From positions 56,383-120,382 of the forward strand of contig JAFRRK010000097.1 in assembly GCA_017428115.1 (NCBI GenBank): 64,000 nt of DNA. The letters run 5' to 3'. The notes under the pieces are model-generated. The model was not told where the DNA came from. It saw only the letters and a program-made list of their open reading frames with translations, and did no database searches. The translations under genes were made by a program, and so were the position numbers. Positions 49,561 through 57,400 of the stretch are shown here, piece by piece; position 1 is the first letter of the stretch; every line of letters starts with the position of its first letter. The stretch is from Bacteroidales bacterium. GTDB lineage: Bacteria; Bacteroidota; Bacteroidia; Bacteroidales; P3.

Positions 49561-50193
49561 ATGAAAACACGTAAAAAGAGTTTTGCCGGAAGCAGACCCG
49601 TCTATACGGTCAGCCCTGTTGTCGAAATCGGTGGGTACACCATCGACAAGACCAAGCAAAACCTCGTTGTCGGTGACGTTATCCCAGAGGGTACGCTCGT
49701 CGTGCATGACGATGAAACGCGCAAGGTGGTGCTTGTCAAGACTGGCAAGGTCAAAGCCATCGACTCAGTTGACGCGAAGATTGTCACGCTTGAGAGTAAT
49801 GACTTTATGAACCCCAATTTCGCTCCCGGCGACAAGGTTGCCAAAACGGCTGGAGGAGCCTATGCCAGCGCAATCTCCATCGTGAGTGTGGTGGACGGTG
49901 ATGACGGCTATGTCGTCACCCTTTCTGCCGCCATCAGCGGTCTTGCCGTTGGCGATGTGATTGGCGAGGTGGTCAAGGACGGTTCAAACAATTCCGCATT
50001 CCCTGTGGGCACAGCCCTCACAATCTCCCCCGTAGAGGTGAAGCAGGAAGAAATCCTCATCGACATCACCGCCAATACTGGCAATGGTGCATGCTTCATC
50101 CGTCGTATTCTACCCATCCATGCCGCCCAGTTGTCTGACAACGGCATGTTCCTCAAAGCCAACCCGTCAGTTCGTTTCACCAACAGCAAATAA
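49561..50193 (+). CDS. Head decoration or fibre protein
   Basis: A 210-residue beta-rich protein with repeated strand motifs (VVGDVIPEGTLVVHDDETRKVVLVKTGKVKAID; later GYVVTLSAAISGLAVGDVIGEV) and a C-terminal RRILPIHAAQLSDNGMFLKANPSVRF. Located between scaffold and major capsid protein; resembles capsid-stabilising decoration or head fibre proteins. Assignment by context and composition. Confidence 0.75.
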   Translation: MKTRKKSFAGSRPVYTVSPVVEIGGYTIDKTKQNLVVGDVIPEGTLVVHDDETRKVVLVKTGKVKAIDSVDAKIVTLESNDFMNPNFAPGDKVAKTAGGAYASAISIVSVVDGDDGYVVTLSAAISGLAVGDVIGEVVKDGSNNSAFPVGTALTISPVEVKQEEILIDITANTGNGACFIRRILPIHAAQLSDNGMFLKANPSVRFTNSK

Positions 50194-50204
50194 GGAGGTA
50201 ACAA

Positions 50205-51368
50205 ATGGCAAACAAGTCGATTTTTGTAGATAACATGAGCATTCTCCTCCGCAACATGGCCCCCATCGACCTCATTGGTTCCGTAAAGGTCATGTTCGAC
50301 GAGTACGAGAAGAATGAGATTGCACCGTTCCAAGAGACTTTCGTTGACAAGTATTTTACTTTCAACGCACCCCAGATGTCGCTCACTGCCGAGGCTCTTA
50401 TGGGCCGTTACAGCTTCCGTATCATGGCTTCCGTGCTCGGACAGGAGTCCAAGACCCCGCTCCGTGCCAATAAGGGCTTTGACCTGTGGACTAAGGAAAT
50501 TCCCCGTCTCGGTCACAAGTTCGTCATGAAGGCCACCGACCTGCGAAAGCTGGCCGCAGTCATCGACAACCCCAACATCACCGACGCACGTAAGCGCAAG
50601 GCTCTGGAGGATTCGTTCCTCAGTCAGATTAGAGACGCTTACCTCGGTGGTAAGGACACCCTTGACTACATCGTGCTGTATTCGCTGTTCAACGGCGGTG
50701 TCGTGAACTTCGTTCCCAGCATCAACAACCCGCAGGGCATCGAGTACCAGATTGACTACGGCATGCCCACAGAGAACATCATGGTGTCTGACAAGCTCTG
50801 GAACACTGCCAACAGCACTGCCGGGAACCTCGACATCTATATGCAGTTGCAGGATGTCTGTCGTGACATGGCCGACCATGGCCGTGGATGCAGCGAGATT
50901 CTGGTTGACCCCGCCATCTACTCCTTTATGACCCGTGAGCTGGGTGTCCGCAAGGCCACCTACGGCACCGACCGTTCCTCGGCCATGGTGCGTGATGACG
51001 ACTTCCAGAACACCCTTGCCGGATTTGGCATCGCCCCAGTGCGTACCATCCGCAAGCGTGTCGGCATCGAGGTGGACGGTGAGCCGAGTACGCTCAACCC
51101 CATCAATGCAAACAACATCGTGTTCCTGCCCGAAGTGGAGAAGCTGGGCGAAGTGCAGCCTGCTGTCGAGGATAGCCAGCTGATCAACGACCCCAACACC
51201 GTGGATGCTGGAGTCAATGACGGCTTCGTGCTCTCGAAGTGGAGTGTCGGCGACTCGTCCGACCAGCAGCCCGCCGAGTACACCCAGTGCGTCGGCCGCA
51301 TGCTGCCCATCATCACCGAGATTAAGGGAGTGCGTTCCCTGCAGGTCCGCGGTTTCGAGGAACACTAA
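50205..51368 (+). CDS. Major capsid protein
   Basis: A 387-residue protein 11 nt behind the decoration gene with a good GGAGG before the ATG. Contains the E-loop-like FVDKYFTFNAPQMSLTAEALMGRYSFRIMASVLGQESKTPLR region and long beta-sheet stretches, and the C-terminal acidic and Arg-containing segment RVGIEVDGEPSTLNPINANNIVFLPEVEKLG. Size and position between scaffold and connector genes fit the HK97-fold major capsid protein. Confidence 0.88.
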   Translation: MANKSIFVDNMSILLRNMAPIDLIGSVKVMFDEYEKNEIAPFQETFVDKYFTFNAPQMSLTAEALMGRYSFRIMASVLGQESKTPLRANKGFDLWTKEIPRLGHKFVMKATDLRKLAAVIDNPNITDARKRKALEDSFLSQIRDAYLGGKDTLDYIVLYSLFNGGVVNFVPSINNPQGIEYQIDYGMPTENIMVSDKLWNTANSTAGNLDIYMQLQDVCRDMADHGRGCSEILVDPAIYSFMTRELGVRKATYGTDRSSAMVRDDDFQNTLAGFGIAPVRTIRKRVGIEVDGEPSTLNPINANNIVFLPEVEKLGEVQPAVEDSQLINDPNTVDAGVNDGFVLSKWSVGDSSDQQPAEYTQCVGRMLPIITEIKGVRSLQVRGFEEH

Positions 51369-51397
51369 GTTGTGAATTGCTTAAAAAGTGAGCCAAA

Positions 51398-51718
51398 ATG
51401 ACGAACCTTGAGGCATTAATCGGAGAAGTCGAACCGTACACTGTCAGCCAGTATGCATACAGCAAACGGTTGCTTGATGCAGGGCTGTCGGAAAGCGGTG
51501 CCTATTCGGCTGGCAACAAGAGGGACATAGCGCGGTGCGCGGTGTCCATACTCGTCAGTCTGCTGCCGCTCACCGGCGACCGTACTGGCAAGACCTCTCA
51601 GCAATACAGCCGTGAAGGTCTCGAAGACCGAATCCAGCAGCTGTGCGAAGAGAACGGACTCGACCTCCCCGAAGGCCTTGCGGTCCCGACCGTGGAGATA
51701 CACCCTTCAATCATCTAA
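51398..51718 (+). CDS. Head-tail connector protein (adaptor-like)
   Basis: A 106-residue helical protein (LEALIGEVEPYTVSQYAYSKRLLDAGLSESG) first behind the capsid gene, the position of gp6/gp15-type head-completion adaptors. May belong to the DUF6706 phage group; not certain. It would bind beneath the portal. Confidence 0.72.
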   Translation: MTNLEALIGEVEPYTVSQYAYSKRLLDAGLSESGAYSAGNKRDIARCAVSILVSLLPLTGDRTGKTSQQYSREGLEDRIQQLCEENGLDLPEGLAVPTVEIHPSII

Positions 51719-51721
51719 TCC

Positions 51722-52045
51722 ATGTTCTACAACGCCACGTTCCGATACAAGAAGAGTGCCCAGCCCGCCCGCGATGCCAACGGCTTCTTGACTGACAGCC
51801 CGGCCAGCGAGTATGTGGATGGTGCGCTCTGCCAGGCGGAGCGTGTCGTCCCGGCAAGGCACCTCATAGGGACGGACGGACAGGAGTTCGCCTATTCCTA
51901 CGAGGTGTTCATGCCGAGGAACTATAGCAGTGTGCTGGAGATTGGCGATACGCTGGAACTGACATTTGACACAGGGCATACCGCCACGGCTCCCATCGTC
52001 GGCATAGACATCACGAACAAAAAAACACTTGTGGTATGGCTATAA
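51722..52045 (+). CDS. Head closure (stopper)-like protein
   Basis: A 107-residue beta-rich protein (ATFRYKKSAQ, ERVVPARHLIGTDGQEFAYSYEVFMPRNY, TLVVWL end). Size and place match the stopper proteins of siphoviruses. It overlaps the next gene by 10 nt. Confidence 0.7.
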   Translation: MFYNATFRYKKSAQPARDANGFLTDSPASEYVDGALCQAERVVPARHLIGTDGQEFAYSYEVFMPRNYSSVLEIGDTLELTFDTGHTATAPIVGIDITNKKTLVVWL

Positions 52046-52500
52046 CTGCGAACTTCAATCCCCGCGACGCGGTACGTTCCAAGATGGACGCATTCAGAGC
52101 CCGATTTGAAAAGGCTCTGCTGCTCGTCTTGAACGAACTTGGTGCGGAACTTGCCAAGACCGCGCGGGACATGCACACATACACTGACCGCACGGGCAAC
52201 CTTACCAACTCGATATGGTACGCCGTGATGAAAGGCAGTCGTGTCGTGTCGATGGGAGGGGAGCGTGAAGATGGCGAAGGTGCCGAGAAGGCCAAGGAAG
52301 TCATCTTGAAGATAGCGGGAACCGCCGCAAGCAAATACACCCTTGCCGTCGTGGCGGGCATGGAATATGCCGCCTATGTCGAAGCCAGGGGCTACAACGT
52401 GCTAATCCCGGCAGAACTGCAGGCCAACAAGGAATTCGTGCCGCGCATGAAAGAGCTGTTTGCCAAGGCAGATGCCAAGCTAAAGGAAATGATGAAATGA
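52036..52500 (+). CDS. Tail completion protein, HK97 gp10-like
   Basis: A 154-residue protein with an N-terminal helix and YTDRTGNLTNSIWYAV, GMEYAAYVEARGYNVL, elements of the HK97 gp10 family. It sits between stopper and terminator genes. Overlaps the next gene by 4 nt. Confidence 0.82.
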   Translation: MAITANFNPRDAVRSKMDAFRARFEKALLLVLNELGAELAKTARDMHTYTDRTGNLTNSIWYAVMKGSRVVSMGGEREDGEGAEKAKEVILKIAGTAASKYTLAVVAGMEYAAYVEARGYNVLIPAELQANKEFVPRMKELFAKADAKLKEMMK

Positions 52501-52898
52501 CAACCTCGGAGGAAATAGCCGTCAAAGTGCGCGAAGTGCTTCTTGCCGCCCAGATAGCGGGCGCGACCGTGGAGTGGAGCCGTCACGGGTACGACACCAC
52601 CAGCGAGATTGTCATTGTGCCCCATTATTCCGACGGCGAGGGGTCGGTGCGCAGTGCCGTTGTCATGGTGAACATCCACTGCCCAGACAAGTTTGACGGC
52701 AAGGCCTACGAGCCGGACTTCAACAGGCTGACAAGCTTGAAGAAGTCGGTCACGGACGCGCTGAAAAACTATGTGTGGAAAGGCACGGGCATCAACTGGG
52801 AGGTATCCAGCCTAAGCCCGCCCTTACAGGAACCCGACCACCACGAGCATTTTGTGAACGTGCGTGTCACCGCTCACATCAGAGAAAAACAAAACTAA
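52497..52898 (+). CDS. Tail terminator-like protein
   Basis: A 133-residue alpha/beta protein (VEWSRHGYDTTSEIVIVPH, FNRLTSLKKSVTDALKNYVW). Its place before the tail tube gene and its size fit tail terminator proteins. No close family match seen. Confidence 0.72.
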   Translation: MTTSEEIAVKVREVLLAAQIAGATVEWSRHGYDTTSEIVIVPHYSDGEGSVRSAVVMVNIHCPDKFDGKAYEPDFNRLTSLKKSVTDALKNYVWKGTGINWEVSSLSPPLQEPDHHEHFVNVRVTAHIREKQN

Positions 52899-52924
52899 GT
52901 AAATAATTTTAAAAACCAAGCAAT

Positions 52925-53473
52925 ATGGACGTAAGAACAATTGGGCTTCACAAAATCTACGTAGCCCCTATTACCGACCTGAGCTCAACGGTCATGCCTG
53001 ACAACAACACTGCCAATGACACCCATTGGGTTGACCTTGGTGACGTGTACGAGGGCACCGCCAAGCTCACGGACGATGACCCCGAGGTCACCACCCACAA
53101 GTCGGAAACCTCGGCCAAGAAAATCACCTTGAGCGACCCCGGCGACTGCAAGCTGGAACTCTCGCTGATGGACCCCACTCTTGAAGAGTTGCAACGCCTG
53201 TTCGGTGGCACCATCAGCACTGTCACCGTTGGCGGTGAGAGCAAACAGAAGTGGACGCGCCCGCGCAACTATCAGCCGAAATCCTTTGCCTATATCGGCA
53301 TTCCCGAAGACGGCGACAGTACGATGTGCCCGGTCGTAACCATCGTGCCTAAGTTCGAGATCACCTATAGCAAGACTGGTATCATGCTGGTGCCGATGAC
53401 CATCTACCTGCAGGGCGATGTCACCTTCTCGCCCGAATACAGCACGACCATCGACCCGCTGTACCACGCCTAA
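52925..53473 (+). CDS. Major tail tube protein
   Basis: A 182-residue beta-rich protein (LHKIYVAPITDLSSTVMP..., THWVDLGDVYEGTAKLTDDDPEVTTHKSETSAKKITLSDPGDCKL, long C-terminal strands). Directly upstream of the tail assembly chaperone, the standard order. It polymerises into the tail tube around the tape measure. Confidence 0.85.
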   Translation: MDVRTIGLHKIYVAPITDLSSTVMPDNNTANDTHWVDLGDVYEGTAKLTDDDPEVTTHKSETSAKKITLSDPGDCKLELSLMDPTLEELQRLFGGTISTVTVGGESKQKWTRPRNYQPKSFAYIGIPEDGDSTMCPVVTIVPKFEITYSKTGIMLVPMTIYLQGDVTFSPEYSTTIDPLYHA

Positions 53474-53559
53474 CCCTTTAGGATAACTACTATCCACTAT
53501 TCGATTTTGTGCAGGGGTGTGGGGCAAAGCCTGCACCCCATTTTTTAAAACAGAACACC

Positions 53560-54219
53560 ATGAGCAAGAAGAAAGAAGTACCGAATAACGAACTGACAGC
53601 CCGCGAGGCGTTGATGATAGAGCAGGAAGCCATCAACACGCTGCATCAAGTCGGGATGTCCGTAAAAATACCCCTACGCAGACACGATTTCGTCCGTCGC
53701 GGGTGGATGACCCTCTTTCGTGAGAAAGTGTCTGAGAAGCCCAATATCAAAGCCCTGCCGGGCGATGTAGAGGTAGTGGAAACCCAACTGCCAAACCCGA
53801 AGGCATTGCAGGACAACGTGACCGCCTATGTGGCCGACGTGCGCATACGTCCGCTGATGGTTGACACCATAGACATGATACGGTCGAAGTTCATAGACAT
53901 ATCGCTCTGTGAAACCGACATTATGAAACTCATAGAGAGCAACGACGGCTCGCTGTTGAAATACAGCGACTGGATGTGCGAGGTGCTTGCTGTTGCCACC
54001 ATCAACGAGGGGCCGAGGGCGAAGAGAAAAGACTTGGATGCCTGGCGTGACTTCTTCAAGTCGCACCTCTCCAACTCGCGGCTTTACCATCTGACAAAGA
54101 TAGTGGTGGCGATGCTCGACACCGCGTCTTTTATCGCCTCTATTCGATTGGTGGCGGGAGTCGGCACGACGGCACCGCGGAGCACGGAACGGATAGAGCA
54201 AAAAACGTCGAAGGACTGA
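53560..54219 (+). CDS. Tail assembly chaperone, zero-frame product
   Basis: A 219-residue protein starting at the ATG at 53560 (an upstream in-frame ATG at 53509 belongs to spacer sequence). Helical, ending ERIEQKTSKD just behind a slippery A6C site. Corresponds to lambda gpG-like proteins between tail tube and tape measure. The frame in -1 stays open for a further 78 codons, giving the G-T fusion. Confidence 0.85.
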   Translation: MSKKKEVPNNELTAREALMIEQEAINTLHQVGMSVKIPLRRHDFVRRGWMTLFREKVSEKPNIKALPGDVEVVETQLPNPKALQDNVTAYVADVRIRPLMVDTIDMIRSKFIDISLCETDIMKLIESNDGSLLKYSDWMCEVLAVATINEGPRAKRKDLDAWRDFFKSHLSNSRLYHLTKIVVAMLDTASFIASIRLVAGVGTTAPRSTERIEQKTSKD

Positions 54220-54452
54220 ACTCCCCTTGGGGGAACCGAGGTGCCATCTGCGAGCACTTCGGGTGGTCGTGGGACGAAGTGCTCCACAAAGTATCGTGGA
54301 TAAACATACAGCTGGCACTCGCAGACGGGGCCAGGATAAAGGACAGGGACGGAAAGGAAAAGAGAAAGGACAGCAAAGGGAAGACGGGCAAGATGACACA
54401 GGAAGAGCTAAGAGAGTTTTTCAACAATCGTAATGCACTAAAAAGACGCTAA
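54204..54452 (+). CDS. Tail assembly chaperone, -1 frameshift extension (gpT-like)
   Basis: No start codon of its own: the -1 frame runs through the end of the chaperone gene and on to TAA at 54450-54452, 3 nt before the tape measure ATG. The peptide (VEGLNSPWGNRGAICEHFGWSWDEVLHKVSW..., ends NNRNALKRR) is charged and clearly protein-like. CAA AAA ACG (54199-54207) offers a lysine tRNA slip to AAA-AAC; CCCC-TT-GGGG (54224-54233) may form a stimulatory stem. Fusion length is about 297 residues. Confidence 0.82.
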   Translation, partial: NVEGLNSPWGNRGAICEHFGWSWDEVLHKVSWINIQLALADGARIKDRDGKEKRKDSKGKTGKMTQEELREFFNNRNALKRR

Positions 54453-54455
54453 CAG

Positions 54456-57400
54456 ATGAATAGTTTCCAAGGAGACCTCTATTTCACAGCCGGGATTGAC
54501 GACAGTCAGTTCAACATATCGGCAGAAGCCATGGAGCGCAGGATGCAGCAGATGTCGTCCACCGTACAGGCCGAAGCCTCGGACATGGAACAATCCATAC
54601 AGGACTTCGCCAAGCGCGGGGCGGAGTACATAACCACGTTCCTCGTCGGCAAGGGCATGTATGACCTTGTCAAGTCCATTGTAGAAGTCCGTGGCGAGTT
54701 CCAGCAGTTAGAGATAGCCTTTGAGACCATGCTCGGCAGTGCGGACAAGGCCAACGCCCTCATGTCCCAGCTGACCGAGACAGCCGCCAAGACACCGTTA
54801 GACCTCAAAGGTGTCGCCAACGGTGCCAAACAGCTGTTAGCCTACGGTACAGCAGCTGAGGATGTCAACGACACGCTTGTGCGCCTGGGCGACATAGCCT
54901 CTGGGTTGAGCATACCGCTCAACGACATGGTGATGCTCTACGGCACCACCATGACGCAGGGTAGGATGTTCACGCAAGACCTGCGCCAGTTCATGGGGCG
55001 CGGCATACCGTTGGCCGAGGAACTGGCAAAACAGTTCGGTGTCACCACAGACAAGGTGGGCGAGCTGGTGACGGCTGGCAAGGTGACGAGCAAGGAGTTC
55101 AACGCCGCCATCATGGCCATGTCGTCGGAGGGTGGCAAGTTCTACAACTTGATGGAGAGGCAGAGTGCGTCGCTGACCGGGCAGATATCCAACCTGTCGG
55201 ACGCATGGGACGTAGCCCGCAACAACATCGGCAAGTCTATGGAGGGCATAGCCGGTGATGCCATATCCATGACCACCTCGATTGTCGAGAACCTCGAGCC
55301 CATCCTGCATACCGTCCGTGCCATTGCCATCGCTTACGGCTCCTACCGTGCCGCCCTTGTCTTGAACACCCTTGCCACCAAGGGAGAGACAGGCGTGGCA
55401 CTCATCGACAACACCGTCAAGAAAGCCAAGGTGCAGATGCTGCGTCTGGAAGAGAAAGCCACCAGTGGTGCAGCCGAGCGCATCAAGGAACTCAAGAGAG
55501 CCCGGCAGGAAGAGATAGAAGCCTTGGAGCGGCAACTGTCTGCAGAGGAGCGTCTGAACCTCGTCCACCAGGCGCGTATCGCCAGTATCGGGCAGGTACT
55601 GACCGAGACGCAGAAATTAGAGTTGCGCAACCTTGGCCTGACCGAGAGCAGCGAGGATTACGAGAAGATAGCCCTCTCGATGATGAGCAACGAGCAACGC
55701 CTTTCGGTAGAACGTGCCGAGCTCACCAAGAACACGGGCGAGTACATCAGCCGTCTGAACGAGGCCGTAGGAGCCAAGACAAGCAACGTCAAGGCTATCG
55801 ACGACGAGATAGCCAAGACACAGGAGGAATTGAAATTCGCTGTCGAGTACCGCAATGTGGTGCAGGAACAGGTGTCGGCATCGCGTGACCGCTGCAAGGC
55901 GTTGGAGAATGAGATTATCAACCTTGACCTCTTCGGTGACGCGGAGGGTGCAGCAGCCAAGGCCACGGAGTGGAAAGCCGAGAAGACGCGCCTTGCCACG
56001 CTGGAGGAAGATCTGAGTACCGCCGCCACCGCTGCCAACGAGAAGCAGACCAACCTCGAAACCCTTGTCAAGCGGAGGAATGCAGCCGCCACCGTGGGAG
56101 GTGCGGCAGCTGACAAAGCCGGGGCCGTGGCCAAGACGTTGTTCGCCCGAGCCTCACAACGGGCGGCGATAGCCGTAAGGACGCTGTGGGCTGCGATGAA
56201 AGCCAACCCCCTTGGGTGGGTGCTCACCGCCTTCGGGGCGGTCATTGCGGCGGTGGACCTGTTCCGCTCCAAGTCGAAGGAAGCCGAGACAGCCGTGGAA
56301 GACTACAACAGCGCGATCCGAGCCGAAAAGAACGAGCTTCGCACCTTGATGGACATCTTGGATGGTGCGGACGAGAACACCGCCATCTACAGGGACACCG
56401 TAGATAAGCTGAAACGGCTGGCGGAGCAGTACCACGTCACCATACTTGACGAGAATGGTGCGCTGCGGGAGCAGAAAGAGATATATGAAGAGCTGTCGGC
56501 CGCCATACGCGAGACCACAGGCGAGAAGATACGTGCCAAGTATATAGAGAAGTACAACAAAGAGAAAGACACCGCCCTTGAAAGCGAGCTGGAGAGCCTT
56601 ATCAAGTCGGGCGGGAGAGCGAGCTACTGGCAGATAACGTCCGATGCCGCCAACAACAGGACTGCGTACCGCAGACGGGCGAAGAGCATCCGCAACATGG
56701 ATGAGAGCGAGTGGGTGACGGCCTTTGAGCAGATGGCAGACACCGCCGAGCGGATGCAGGAACTTAACGCCACGGAGTCGCAGGAACTCTACAACAGGAC
56801 GCTGAACCAGATATTGCAGTACATCCAGCGTGTCAGCGGTGCCACCGACGAAGAGATGGGCGGCATACGCGACACCGTGGTGGAGACTTTCGGCAACGTC
56901 ATCAATGCCGCCGAGGAAGCCGACAGGAAAGTGTCCCATCTGGGAGACATAGGCTTCTCCAAGGGCATCAAAGAGCAGGCCGACATAGCCAAGATGTCGG
57001 TGAAGGAGCTGGAAGACAAGATTGCCGACGTGACCAACCAGCTGGAGATACTCGCCAAGCAGTCGGGCAGCGGCATACTGCTGCCTGGCATGCTGCCCAC
57101 CCAAGGCAATGCGCCCACGCGGGCACCGTTCCTCGATGCGGCATCGCAACAGCAGTACGAGAAAGAGGAGGAGAGGAGGCTGCTCCAAGAAGAGCTGAAC
57201 CGACGCAAGGCAGAGACCAAGAAGAAAGAGCTGAGTGACGCAGAGAAGAGGGAAGCCGAGAAACGTGAGAAGGCGCGGCAGGAAGCAGCCCGCAAGTTGC
57301 TTGACATGCAGCTGGAGAGCCAGCGGGCAGAGATTGAGGCCATGGAAGACGGCTATCAGAAGCGCATGGCCCAACTGGAGTTCGAAAGGAAGCAGGAACT

